A DNA stretch of 64,000 nucleotides from Megalonaias nervosa (taxonomy: Eukaryota > Mollusca > Bivalvia > Unionida > Unionidae): positions 57,104 to 121,103 of the forward strand of contig JAECUM010096198.1 of the NCBI GenBank assembly GCA_016617855.1, written 5' to 3'. Below the pieces are notes generated by a model that was given only the letters and a program-made list of their open reading frames with translations, was not told the origin of the DNA and ran no database searches. A program made the position numbers and the translations under genes. How positions within the stretch are numbered: the first letter of the stretch is position 1; the number at the start of each line of letters is the position of its first letter. Positions 10,872-22,267 of this stretch are shown here, piece by piece.

Positions 10872-12156
10872 ATGGCTACAGGCAGCGGTACACATACCTC
10901 TTTAATTGATACGCCTTTACCACAGTCTGTTCGTTGGCGACTGTTGTCGCCATTGTCGCCTATTGATGTGAGGCAGAGAAAGCTCGTGGATGTAGACAGT
11001 GATGTCCAGTTCCTTGTGACCTCGACTCCGTGCGAGGCCGATAAATATGATGGCAATGCACGTTTATTGGGTGCCAGGTCTGAGGATCTGAGGTTCGAAA
11101 CTATAAAGGAGGGTGGGCCTGAGAACGTCAAGTCGGACAGTTATAATCGAAACACGTATCCAGTATCCAAGAGTGCGATTAGTTCGCCTACTGATAGTCT
11201 GCTCGAGACGATAGATACCCTCATTACGGAGAAGTTTGAAAAATTGGGCACAACCATGGACCATTTGTTAAGAGGAAGATCGGTCAGGAGCCGCAGTGAG
11301 ATAAAAGATGGAAGAGAGACGCCAGGCTCTCAGGAGACCAAAGAAGTCGAGACTGGAAAAGCAGAATGTAGGTCTTCTCTGGCTCTAACTCGAACTAAGG
11401 CAACAGATAAGGCAGACACTTACGATGGTTCTCAACCTTTCCTTGACTATATGACAGATTTCGAACACTGTGCAATGATAAATGATTGGAGCGAAATTGA
11501 AAAGGGATTACGCTTGGCTGCGTGTTTAAGGAAAGATGCCCTCCAAGTCTTGACACATCTCCAGGTCCAGCCCGGTCAAGTCGAATTTGAAAAGTTGAAA
11601 GCTTCCTTGGAAGCTCGCTTTGCGCCTCGCAAACAAGACGAGTACTACAAAGCACAGCTCCGAAGGTGTTTCAGGAGAAGGGGGGAGGGGAAAACGCTCC
11701 CTGAATTAGGCCAAACGATACAAAGACTGGTTTCGCTGGCATATCCCGGTTGCCCACCTGATATTCGCGATAGGCTTGCAAAAGATTATTTCTTAGGGGC
11801 GGTACAAGATGAAAACCTGAAACTCGAAATTTGGCGTCATCGACCTAACAGTTTACAAGAAGCCATCAGGGTAGGGGTCGAATGGGAGGCTTTTCTGCGT
11901 GCAGAAGCCAGTAAGTTCTGCTTGTAGTGATTATGAAGAGTCTGCAGGCATGTGTGAGGAGAGTACAGATAAAACTGTGATCGAACAGCTCGAAGCAAAA
12001 GTAGAACAACTAATGGAACAAAATAAAAAGTTGACTGAAGAACATCAGAAAAGATTAGATCGTTGGCACCCGTCGGAGTATAAGCAGCGTGATGCAAGGC
12101 GATCAGGGGTACAGTGTTGGAATTGTAATGGTTGGGGTCATTACCAAAGCGAATGT
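10872..12156 (+). pseudogene. Gypsy unit 1 gag, frameshifted
   Basis: Retrotransposon Gag, the structural protein of the cytoplasmic virus-like particle. The first frame runs 351 codons from 10872 and covers the capsid-like segment: [11 protein letters not shown] near residue 184, then a helical region ending in GVEWEAFL. At about 11902 unit 1 lacks eight bases that unit 2 has, which shifts the frame. The remainder continues from 11899 in another frame and contains a coiled-coil-like [17 protein letters not shown] and the nucleocapsid CCHC knuckle [14 protein letters not shown]. The coding sequence is then cut at 12156 by the nested LINE. Start choice: the ATG is conserved in all three units. 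Not functional as it stands. Confidence 0.9.
12144..12156. repeat. Left target-site duplication of the nested LINE
   Basis: CCAAAGCGAATGT is repeated at 17909-17921. The first two bases are ambiguous because the LINE tail also ends in CC, so the secure part is AAAGCGAATGT. Unit 2 has this sequence once, uninterrupted, at the homologous site (near 25251). Confidence 0.92.
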
Positions 12157-12704
12157 CCCCCTGCGGGTCCGGGGTTGTAGAATTGGTCCGCCGTGCCTCG
12201 CTACGTGTCGTAAGAGGCGACTAAGTAGAGGCAACCTGTTTGTCGTGGGTTGCGACCCGTGTCGGAGGAGGAAAGGATCCTGGTAGTTGAGCAGAGGCTT
12301 TCCGATGCAATACACTACTTTGGCCTCTACTTCTTCTAGACGGGTGGTCGGGATGGGCCCGGTCTCGACAAATCGGCTGGTCACGCGAGCCCTAGGAGGT
12401 CTTTATCTACTCGCTCACTTTCTTTATCTTTCTCGTTGTATCTCTCTTGATACCACCGTTGCCCCTACATTCTATCCCTTTAACTTTCCCTTTTCCAAGT
12501 CTTCGAAGACTTCCTAGAAGGCGGTGGCTCAACGGGTCAATTGGGGGGTAATTTTACCGACTGAGTATGTCTTATGGGATGAATCAGGAGGTGAATTTAC
12601 CTACTGAGTATAACATCTGTGTATCCCTGACACTTGAAAAGTGTCCCCTTGTTGGGCTCCTTGGTGGGCGGGGAGCACGGGTGCTGAATTTTAAATTTTC
12701 CAAC
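12157..12704 (+). promoter_or_regulatory. LINE 5' UTR (internal promoter region, inferred)
   Basis: GC-richer leader of about 550 bp beginning with a GC palindrome-like CCCCTGCGGGTCCGGGG. LINEs of this kind carry an internal promoter in the 5' UTR; no specific promoter motif can be proven here. Open frames inside it are short and in different frames from ORF1. Confidence 0.5.
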
Positions 12705-13866
12705 ATGGATATATCCAAAAAAATCAACTCAAGCGTACCAAAACTTTATCTGACTCAGATGACGAACCATGTGGTGTGGATTCATTTCCACGCTTCATGG
12801 TTATACAGTCTAAAGATGCCACAAAACCGCTTAATGTACTCTCTCTCCGTTTGTGATCGAGAAAACAATTATGGGACTGATTGGAACACCAAAAGGTGTT
12901 AAAAAGTTAAAATCGGGCTGCCTACTTGTCGAGGGTGAGCGACGAGGTCAAACAGAAAACCTCAAGAAAATGACAACATTTTTCGATATTCCAGTGACCT
13001 CGTTCGCCCACACAACACTCAATTCGTCCAAAGGCGTGATTCGCTGTCGTGACTTGGCTGGAGTCAGCGCCACGGATATCATTGAAGGGATGAAAAACGA
13101 AGGTGTCACTGCAGTCCGTAGAATACGTATTAAACGTAACAACAACCTGCAGGACACCAACACCATTATACTCACCTTCAACAAGCCAACAGTACCCAGA
13201 GTGGGAAAAGTTGGCTTTCTGCAAGTGAAGGTTGATGTGTACATACCAAATCCACTTCGATGTTATAAGTGTCAGAAATATGGTCATCATGAAGACCGCT
13301 GCTCAAGAAGCCAAATATGTGGCCGATGCAGAGATCACTCTCACCAGGAATCTGAGTGTAGAGCCACTCCGCATTGTGTCAACTGTGGAAAAGAGCACCA
13401 CGCCAATTCCAAGGATTGTGATACCTGGAAACAGGAGAAGGAAATACAGAGGGTTAAATATACATCCAACATTAACTATCCAGAGGCCAGAAAGCTTGTA
13501 CAGGCAAAAACATCTCTTCCTGGCCCATCCTTCTCCACTGTAGTGAAGAACAATCCCAAGGCAACGAAGGACGCTCAAACGCAGACAGATGCACCCGAGT
13601 CAACATCAAGCACTAACACCCCCCATTGCCAAGCACAAAGAACCACGGCATCTACCCAAACAACATTCAATAATACTCAACAACAGAAATCACCAAAGAA
13701 CAAAAACAGATCACAAGTAAATAGGCAGCAAAAGGGGTCAGAAGACCCCATCAAACTCTATAACAGGTTTGGGGACATTGAGAGCATGGATGCAGAAGAT
13801 ACTGCTCCATGTTCTCCAAGTAGCTCCAGACCTAACAAAAAAATCATCCCCGTACTTCCTCCGTAG
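12705..13866 (+). pseudogene. LINE ORF1 (Gag-like, zinc-knuckle protein), frameshifted
   Basis: Nucleic-acid-binding chaperone of the LINE ribonucleoprotein. The likely start is the ATG at 12705 (MDISKK). The frame is lost within the next ~140 bases: the family-like acidic and hydrophobic lead-in continues in a second frame near 12745. The main frame then opens near 12845, next to a CT dinucleotide run, and stays open from 12853 to 13866 (337 codons). In that frame lie three knuckles: CYKCQKYGHHEDRC (residues 137-150), CGRCRDHSHQESEC (156-169) and CVNCGKEHHANSKDC (175-189). A polar low-complexity tail follows. The ORF2 start lies 68 bp downstream. Confidence 0.87.
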
Positions 13867-13934
13867 AAATAACCATATAGATTCTCTCCGCGAAAAGTCT
13901 AACCTAGCTCCAAAATCTCCACTCTAATCTTATA

Positions 13935-14372
13935 ATGAAGAATACCATCATACAATGGAACTGCCGAGGACTTAGATCCAATTACAATGAAATTCTTCTG
14001 CTTTTAAACGAATATGATCCTGCAATAATATGTCTTCAGGAAACCTTTTTAAAAGATACGGACAACATCATACTTAAAAACTACTCCCTGTTTAACACCT
14101 ACTTACAGAATGTTGACAGGGCCTCAGGAGGGGTTTCTATTGCTGTGAACAATAGAGTCCCACATAGAATCATCCCTTTAAACACAAATTTGCAAGCCAT
14201 TGCTGTGAGTGTCACTCTACATCGAGTGATTACATTTTGTTCTATTTATATACCACCAAACACCAACTTATTACCAAACGAACTAGACACGCTTGTTCAA
14301 CAACTTCCTGCACCATTTTTTTTACTCGGTGATTTTAATGCCCATAATATTTTATGGGATCAAATTACATAA
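13935..14372 (+). pseudogene. LINE ORF2 part 1: AP-endonuclease N-terminus
   Basis: Apurinic-type endonuclease that nicks the target DNA to prime reverse transcription. The frame starts at ATG 13935 and shows the endonuclease landmarks in order: IIQWNCRGLRSN, the catalytic-glutamate block ICLQETF, GGVSIAV, SIYIPPN, and GDFNAHN with the Asp/Asn pair. The frame ends at 14372. The rest of the domain continues in the overlapping frame from 14354, consistent with loss of one G in a G-run at about 14355. This lesion separates the two halves of the endonuclease. Confidence 0.9.
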
Positions 14373-16792
14373 GCGACAGGGGCAAAAGGGTCGAAGATTT
14401 TATTACTAGACACGACTTGTGTCTATTTAATACCAAATCTCCGACGTACTTGCACCCAGGAACTGGTACATACACATGTATCGACTTGACAATTTGTTCT
14501 CCTTCACTGCTTTTGGATTATAATTGGAAGGTTGCTGATGACCTTCACAGCAGTGATCACTTTCCAATCTCTCTTAAGAACACCAGCGTTACAATTGATG
14601 ACACGATTCCACAGTGGAATTTAAAGAAAGCTGACTGGACCAAGTTTGAAACACTTTGTACAGCTAGACTTAACAGGAATACCGTCCTAAACGATATTGA
14701 TCCTATTCGACAATTTACATCCGTCTTAATTGAGATTGCAGAAGAATCCATTCCTAAGTCCTCGCCGAATTGTAAAAGAACCCAAAAACCGTGGTTCACT
14801 AAAGAATGTAAAGAAGCCATTAGACAACGCCGAGAAGCACTGAAAAAATTTAATAATCGTCCAACGCCCGAAAACTTAACTCAGTACCGTATTGTTCGGG
14901 CCAAAGCTCGCCGCATAATTAAAGAAAGTAAACGAGCATCATGGAAAAAATATGTTTCAACCTTAAACTCTCGTTCCTCAATAAAGAAAGTTTGGGACAC
15001 GATCCGCAAAATAAATGGGAAGAGAAAATACAATTCATTCCGACATCTGAAGCTAAATAATAACAATTTCAATACCAAACAAGAAATAGCTAATGTACTT
15101 GCTGATTGTTTCTCCAAAAATTCCTCATCGTCTAATTATTCAGAAGCTTTCCGAAGATTGAAAGCTCATAAAGAAAAAACACGGTTGAAATTCACATCGA
15201 ATAACTCAGAGAGCTATAATCAACCGTTTTCATTGTCGGAGCTTATGGAATCTTTGAATAAGGCCCATGATACATCTGCTGGGCCTGACGATATACATTA
15301 CCAGTTTTTGAAACACCTTCCAGAACCATCCTTAACAGTTCTTCTGGAAATCTTCAATGATTTATGGATTACTGGTAATGTACCAAAAATTTGGAAAGAA
15401 GCAACAGTTATACCAATTCCCAAACCAGGCAAAGATAGCGCAGATCCTAGCAACTATAGACCTATATCATTAACTAGCTGCGTTTGCAAAACAATGGAAC
15501 GAATGATCAATTCTCGGCTTGTATGGTATTTGGAAACCAACAATTTAATATCTCCTTTCCAAAGTGGCTTTCGTTATGGTCGTAGTACCAATGATCATCT
15601 GGTTAGACTGGAAACATTTATTCGCGACGCTTTTATCAAGAAGGAACACTTAGTAGCGGTTTTCTTTGATCTGGAAAAGGCCTATGACACAACGTGGAAG
15701 TACGGAATACTAAATGACCTGCACGATCTGGGTCTAAAAGGCCGACTGCCCTCGTTCATATCAAACTTCCTCTCAGACAGGGAATTCAAGGTACGAGTGG
15801 GCTCTACCCTCTCTGATATGCACGATCAAGAGATGGGTGTGCCCCAGGGCAGTATTTTGTCGGTGACGCTTTTCAACATAAAAATTAATAGCATCACCAA
15901 GTGTCTGACTCCCGGTGTGGATTGCTCCCTATATGTTGATGACTTTTTAATATGTTACCGATCCAAGCACATGCATACAATTGAAAGACAATTACAGCAA
16001 AATATCAACAAAATTCAAAATTGGGCCAATACTAACGGTTTCAAATTCTCGAAATCAAAAACTGTATGTATGCATTTCTGTCAGCTACGAAGACATCATG
16101 ATGGACCTAAACTCACGCTGGACGGAACACCTATTCCAGTTGTTGAGGAAGCAAAATTCTTAGGTATTATCTTCGACAGAAAACTGACCTTTATTCCACA
16201 CCTGAAGAATTTGAAAGCTAAATGCTTGAAGTCTCTAGACTTACTTAAAGTAATAGCGCACACCGACTGGGGTGCTGATAGGAAAGTCATACTCAGTTTA
16301 TACAGAACATTTATTCGCTCGAAACTAGACTATGGTTGCGTTGTCTATGGTTCAGCTAGGAAGTCCTATTTGAAGATGCTAGACCCAATTCATCATCAGG
16401 GAATAAGACTTGCCTTGGGAGCATTTAAGACATCCCCGTGTGAAAGCCTACTCGTTGAAGCGAACGAACCACCTTTACCACAACGTAGAGAAATGCTTTC
16501 TGCACAGTATGCTCTCAAATTAAGCTCAAATCCTCTGAACCCTGCTTTTTCGGCTTTTTTTCAACCCAAATATAAAATCTTATATGACAATAAATCAAAC
16601 GTCATACCTACCTTTGGCATTAGAATATTACCATGCCTTGATAGTACCAAAATTGATCTTTCAAAAATTCTGAAAACGACCTTCTCCGAAACACCTCCCT
16701 GGCTACTTCAACAACCAAAAATACTTTTCACATTACACGATGGAAAAAAAATCGGAGACAAACCCTTCCATCTTCCACAACTCTTACCATGA
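14354..16792 (+). pseudogene. LINE ORF2 part 2: endonuclease C-terminus and reverse transcriptase
   Basis: 812 open codons. The first ~75 complete the endonuclease, with YTCIDLTICS and the terminal SSDHFPI motif. The reverse transcriptase follows: IPIPKPGKDSADPSNYRPIS, FFDLEKAYDTTW with the first catalytic Asp near residue 439, GVPQGSILS, and the YVDD box with its aspartates at residues 529-530. All catalytic residues of the polymerase are present. The frame ends 50 bases after an A8 homopolymer (16744-16751), where the RNase H frame begins. Substrate: the element's own RNA, copied at the nicked chromosomal target. Confidence 0.93.
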
Positions 16793-17615
16793 ACTAATCG
16801 CCCAATTTCAAACTTATGCAAGAATATATACTGATGGATCAAAAGATCAGGAAAAGGCTGCTGCAGCCTTCGTTAGTGGAAAACACACAACAAAAGTTCG
16901 CTTGCCAAATGGTACATCAATTTTTCCAGCTGAAATCAGAGCAATAGACCTTGCATTGCAACATATTGAAAGCAAGTGTATTTTAAATAGCATCATCTTC
17001 TCCGATTCACTATCAGTACTTCAGTCACTACATAATAGAAAACTGGAGAATCCATTATTAGCTAATGTTCTCCTGAAACATACTGAGCTGAGTACCTCCC
17101 ACAATATAGTATACTGTTGGTTACCCAGCCATATTGGAATTAAAGGTAATGACAAAGCAGACCGCGCTGCTAAAATGGCTCTATCACTAGAACCATCTGA
17201 TTTTAATACACCGTATACGGATTTTATACGTAGTATCAAAGAATGTTTACGTCAGAAATGGCAGGCATCATGGAATGATGCCGTGAATAACAAACTTCAT
17301 GCCATCAAGCCAACCCTAGGAGAATGGACTCCTTCCTACAGAGCCGTCCGTAGGGAGGAGGTAGTCGTTGCAAGAATTCGAATCGGCCATACTTATTTAA
17401 CCCACTCCTATATACTAAAAGGAGAAGACCAACCAGAGTGCATATCTTGCAATGAACCATTCACTGTTAAGCACTTTATGTTGGAGTGTTTCGACCTCCA
17501 ACCTACGCGTAATCATTATTACAATGTGCATGACATTAGGGAACTCTTTGATACAGTTAGCATTTCTTATATTATAGACTTCCTGAAGGAAGTAAATATT
17601 TATCATAAGTTATAG
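16740..17615 (+). pseudogene. LINE ORF2 part 3: RNase H and Cys/His C-terminus
   Basis: 291 codons in a third frame, overlapping the reverse-transcriptase frame by 53 bases. RNase H motifs: YTDGSK (first Asp), PAEIRAID (Glu), FSDSLSVLQ (Asp) and GNDKADRAA (last Asp), so the active site looks complete. A basic linker follows, then RIGHTYLTHSYILKG and CISCNEPFTVKHFMLEC, a Cys/His block common at the end of such ORF2 proteins. The frame change lies at the A8 run, so it may be a slippage-type indel. The same C-terminal segment is present in the truncated copy at 9671-10192. Confidence 0.9.
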
Positions 17616-17910
17616 CTTTTATGCTATCACCTTAAACAGTTTATGTGCTATATATATACCGTCGTTAGATTTTAATTACCTTTCATCTGTTTTAGTTGTC
17701 ATACATCATTTGCACTCCCCGTTGATCTGGAAACTTTATTTATCACCGTTACTATTTTATCGTTTTACCTTCAACTGTTTGGTTTCGTATCCCTGGTCGA
17801 TACGTAATCTTTTACCACTTTTAAATAATGAAAGATATAACCTTTTGTATGGCGCTAAATAGCCTCATAGTGCTGGCGCGCCGTTAAAAAATTCAATCAA
17901 CCAACCAACC
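17616..17910 (+). other. LINE 3' UTR and (CAAC)n tail
   Basis: About 295 bp of AT-rich 3' UTR ending TTCAATCAACCAACCAACC. The same tail ends the truncated copy at 10192. A short tandem tail instead of poly(A) is typical for several I-group lineages and probably helps the reverse transcriptase choose its template. Confidence 0.88.
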
Positions 17911-17921
17911 AAAGCGAATGT
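17909..17921. repeat. Right target-site duplication of the nested LINE
   Basis: CCAAAGCGAATGT, the partner of 12144-12156. After it the Gypsy coding sequence resumes with ACCAGGCC, exactly as in units 2 and 3. Confidence 0.92.
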
Positions 17922-20900
17922 ACCAGGCCTTTAAACAAAACTAACGAACAGCGGAGAAAAATAGACCATCGAAAGGGAGACCTTAAGAAGATAGGAAATA
18001 CAGGAAATCCCAAACCTGTACGTTACCTAAACGAAGAACCGGGACTGTACACGCAATGTCTTGTTAATGGAGTGGAGCTCGCTTTGCTAGCCGACACAGG
18101 CGCTGCTGTTTCTATTATCAGCAAGAGGCGGTATGAAGCACTTGGTCATCGAAAGCCAAAACTCAGCACTGTGGATAGCCAACTAATCAGTGCCTCCAGT
18201 AACAAAATTGAAACTTATGGACAGGCTGAATTTTTGATTGCTTGGAAAAGCGTCAGAAGGCGACATGTTTGCTTCGTAGCTGATATTAAACCCGATGGAA
18301 TATTTGGGTTAGATTTTTTCCGTCTGCATAAGTGCGACATTAGTATTACACAGTGTACACTGCAAATGCAGGGACTAAAGCTCCCGTGCTACTTTGCGGG
18401 GTCTTTGGGATGTCATCGTATCACCTTGGCTGAAAACATCAGGGTCCCGGCAGAGAGGGAAGTTATCACGCGAGGTTGGATGGCGAATGTTGGTTGTGGG
18501 AAGCTAGCTACCGAGTCAGTGCTAGAGCCTCTGTCATTGTTTAGACATGAAACGAAAATCCTTGTCGCGCGAGCCGTCATTAAGACGATGGACGGAACAG
18601 TGCCAATACGGTTGCTAAACCCGACTAAAGAGGTGGTAAACTTGCAGGCTGGTGTTTGTTGTGCTGAAGCCAGTGCAGCCCTATCGACACAAAATGTCGA
18701 CCGTTCCAGACAGGATTCGAACGGCAGTCTACCATCATATTTGTCTGAGCTATTTGAGAGATCAAGCGGCCATTTGACTCCTGAACAAGCAGCCGCCCTA
18801 AGTCAACAGTTAAGTGAATTTCGCACAGTGTTTGCTAAAGATGATGACGACTTGGGCAGAACAAACTTGATCAAGCACTCAGTCAAGACAGGGAATGCCG
18901 CTCCAATTCGAGTCCCACCCAGAAGATTACCGTTCCATCTTCGACAGGAGATTGACATGCAAGTGGACGACATGCTGAAAAAGGGGGTTATAGAACCGTC
19001 GGTAAGCCCCTGGGCTGCCCCAGTGGTATTAGTGGCTAAAAAGGATGGAAAGAAGAGGTTTTGCGTAGACTATAGGGCGCTAAATTCAGTTACAGAAAAG
19101 GATGCGTACCCTCTTTCTAGAACTGATGATAGTCTCGATTCGCTGTCTGGCATGAGCTGGTTCTCGACATTAGATTTGATGTCGGGGTAATGGCAAGTAG
19201 AAATTGAGCAGGCTGATCGGCCTAAGACAGCGTTTGCAAAGAGAAGGGGTCTCTATCAATTTAAAGTCATGTCGTTCGGTTTATGCAACGCACCTGGGAC
19301 CTTTGAGCGACTAATGGAAGCCGTCCTAGCTGGGTTGCAATATGAAGTTTGCCTGATTTATCTCGACGACGTGATAGTGTTCGGAAGCACGTTCTAGCAG
19401 TTGCTTGAAAGACAAGCACTGGTCTTTACCTGTCTTCTAGGGGCCGGTTTAAAGTTGAAACCCAGCAAATGCACACTCTGTGCGCGAGAGGTTCGGTATC
19501 TTGGTCATACTATTTCAGCGGCAGGAGTTGCCACTGATCCTGAGAAAGTAGCTGTCGTTATGAAATGGCCCACTCCAAAATCAATTACCCCGGTGCGGAG
19601 GTTCCTTGGGTTTTGTAGTTATTACCGGCGGTACGTAGGACACTTTGCTGAAATTGCAGCTCCTTTACACCAACTAACGACAAAGAACTCTGTTTTCCGC
19701 TGGACAGAAGAACATCAGGCGGCATTCGAAAAACTATGCAATGCGCTTGCCTCAGCACCAGTGTTGGCTGTACCGGACTTCAATCGCCCCTTTATACTGG
19801 ACACAGATGCGAGTGGCGAAGCCATAGGAGCAGTACTATCCCAAAACACAGATGGGAAAGAAAGAGTAGTAGCTTACGCTAGTCGTTGCCTGGACAGGAC
19901 AGAACGCCAGTATTGTGTCACTCGTCGTGAGTTGTTGGCAGTCGTACATTTTGTTCAACACTTTAAGACCTACCTCTACGGCAGAAATTTCAAAGTTCGC
20001 ACTGATCACAGTAGCCTGCGGTGGCTCATGAGCTTCAAAGAGCCCGAGGGACAGTTGGCCCGTTGGTTAGAGCAGTTGTCAGAATACGATTTTGTGATAG
20101 AACATCGCCCAGGAACTGGACATGCGAATGCTGATGGTTTGAGTCGCTTACCTTGCAACGGGTGCAAATACTGTAGCAAACGTACAGTGGGGTTCTCTGC
20201 TATACGGCTGGACAGTGGGATACATTTTGGAGAGATACAGAGACAAGTTGCCACTTTATCACAAGTCATTAGTTGGGTTGAGGCAAAGCAACGCCCTGCT
20301 TGGGAAGAAGTATCGGGGAATAATACAGAGGTTAAGGCCTTATGGGGGGCATTCAGATTATTAGAGTTGTCAGACGAGATGCTTGTGCGAGTTTGGCTAG
20401 ATCGCTCCGGCAAGCCAGTTAAAAATTTCATCATCGTACCATGCAACTGGCGGCGAGAAGTTCTAAAGCAATGTCACGATGGAGCCGCCGGGGGACATCT
20501 AGGTGTCGACAAAACCCTCAGTAAAGTACGCCAACGTTACTATTGGCCCGGGATAAGGGATGATATTCGTGACTACTGTGCGACGTGCTCCGTTTGCGCT
20601 CAGCACAAATGTCCCAACCAGAAGCGCCGAGCGAAACTTCAGGGCATAACGGCTGGGGAAGCCGGAGAGCTGGTAGCCTTGGATATTTTGGGACCTCTTA
20701 CAAAGACGGAGGAAGGAAATGCATACATCCTTGTAATCGGAGATCATTTCACTAAGTGGATTGAGGCGGTGCCTCTGCCTAATATTGAAGCCATCACGGT
20801 TGCAAGAGCGTTGCTGGATAATTTCATTTGTCGATTTGGCGTACCCCGTGTACTGTTATCTGACCAAGGCCGACAGTTTGAAAGTGCCGTTTTCAAAGAG

Positions 20901-21587
20901 CTTTGTGTCATATTAGGGACTAAGAAGACGCGAACGTCTCCCTATCATCCACAGTGTAATGGGATGATGGAACGGTATAACAGAACTTTATGTCAGATGT
21001 TAGCAGCATACGTGGATGATAAACCAAAAAACTGGGACTAATACCTTTCTCTTACGAGCATGGCCTATCGTGCATCTGAGCACACTTCCTCCGGATTCAC
21101 CCCGAACAAGCTGATGCTAGGTCGAGAAGTGATTCTCCCTACGGATCTTTTAGTTGGCAAAACCCCAGACGAGGCCCCAAAGAGTCTGCCTCGATTTGTG
21201 GCGGAATATAGAAAGGCAATGTGGGAGGCCAACGAGGAAGCACGAACAAAAATAGGCACAGCTATTCGGCATCAGAAAGTCGCCTATGATCTCAAAGTTC
21301 ATGGTCAGTCTTTCAGTGATGGTGACCTGGTATGGTTGCACCATACTCTAAGAAAGAAAGGGAAATCACCTAAACTACAGGTCAAATGGACTGGACCATG
21401 GAGGATTGTTAAGAGAGTAACGGATGTTACATACCTGATCGCCAGGAGCAATCATAAGACGACTCAGATTGTTCACTTCAACCGACTAAAACCATGCCTG
21501 GTGCGAGCTGAGAGTGAACATCAACACACTGATAGCCAGGAAGAAATACACATGTCTGAAGGACAATTCATAGCACATGTCAGTTAA
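17911..21587 (+). pseudogene. Gypsy unit 1 pol (protease, RT, RNase H, integrase), with stops
   Basis: Resumes the coding sequence after the LINE; 17911-17921 is the right target duplication. Domains in order: protease with [12 protein letters not shown], reverse transcriptase with [10 protein letters not shown] and a YLDD box, RNase H with TDAS and DHSSLRWL, integrase with HHCC zinc finger and D,D35E core, and a GPW module near the end (VKWTGPWRIVKRV). In-frame stops: TAA at 19188-19190 inside the conserved SGYWQ block, TAG at 19395-19397, and TAA at 21039-21041. The first and third are shared with unit 2. The last frame ends at 21587 with an abnormal tail because of the 943-bp deletion. Inactive. 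Confidence 0.93.
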
Positions 21588-22253
21588 TTGGCAGCATGAA
21601 GTAATGATTATTGCACACCACAGTATAGGTGAATCATTTATGTGATGATGTTCCATACTTTTGCTTTGGGAGTAGATTCTCTTATGTCTATGTTCGGTGG
21701 CTGTAGTATTGGTCCATTAGTAGTGAATTAGTTGTAAGAAGATAGGATCGGCTAACCGAGACTGAGTCGAAAAATATATTGCACGTGGTGCACTAAGGTT
21801 GATTTGGAGACGTGTTATTCCAGATGGAAACGCAAACTCTAGACCTGAGTTTTTCGGGTAAACAGGAATGGTCCTGTGTTACATGTGTTGTCTTGATGTT
21901 AGAGACCTATGTGTAGAAAAGTCTTTCCTGCAGCGATTTTCGAGGATTGTTATAAGAGAGTTTGAACCCGAATAACTTGTCGGAACATTTTCATGTTGGA
22001 TTCAGCTTGCTTAATTTGTGTTCATTGTTGACATTTAGGTTACTTGTAAACAATTAGTGATTCAAAACTAAAGTTTGGTTTCGGATGTTGAGTGACGGGC
22101 TATTAGGAAGAAGCCCATTGATTCAGAGTTTTGTCCTAATCATGTTTGGGAATCATTAATCGGGTTGGTGGTTGATTTTGAGAAAAAGTAATCAATTTTG
22201 ATTGGACCACAGAAGTGTGACGTTTGTGTCACTCGAGGACGAGTGATCTTTTT
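21588..22253 (+). other. Gypsy unit 1 3' untranslated region
   Basis: Non-coding segment between pol and the polypurine tract. It is shortened relative to unit 3: sequence equivalent to 36208-37153 is missing. No envelope-like open frame is present in any unit. Confidence 0.8.
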
Positions 22254-22267
22254 GAAGACGGGGGTAA
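22254..22267 (+). promoter_or_regulatory. Polypurine tract, unit 1
   Basis: GAAGACGGGGGTAA lies directly before the LTR and primes plus-strand DNA synthesis in LTR retrotransposons. Unit 2 has the same tract (29572-29585); unit 3 has one G-to-A change (37853-37866). Confidence 0.75.

Larger units (their letters stand above)
12157..17910 (+). mobile_element. I/Nimb-like non-LTR retrotransposon nested in Gypsy gag
   Basis: A 5754-bp, apparently full-length LINE. It starts CCCCTGCGGGTCCGGGG and ends in a (CAAC)n tail. In order it has a 5' UTR, ORF1 with three zinc knuckles, and ORF2 with an APE-type endonuclease, reverse transcriptase, RNase H and a Cys/His-rich C-terminus. The RNase H places it in the I superfamily; Nimb is my best guess for the clade. 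It is inserted in the same orientation as the Gypsy unit, with a 11-13-bp target duplication, and must be younger than that unit. Both ORFs carry frameshifts, so this copy cannot now move by itself. Confidence 0.93.

Noticed and set aside
10600..11264. Minus-strand frames opposite Gypsy gag, including Leu-rich peptides, repeated in all three units
   Set aside because: They are antisense shadows of the leader and gag. The Leu runs come from the (AAC)n microsatellite.
20006..20747. Antisense frames of 82-146 codons inside Gypsy pol (also in units 2 and 3)
   Set aside because: Conserved only because the sense strand is conserved; no start context or domain.
21588..22253. Search for an envelope gene after Gypsy pol
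   Set aside because: No long frame, signal peptide or membrane segment in any unit, including the longer unit 3.
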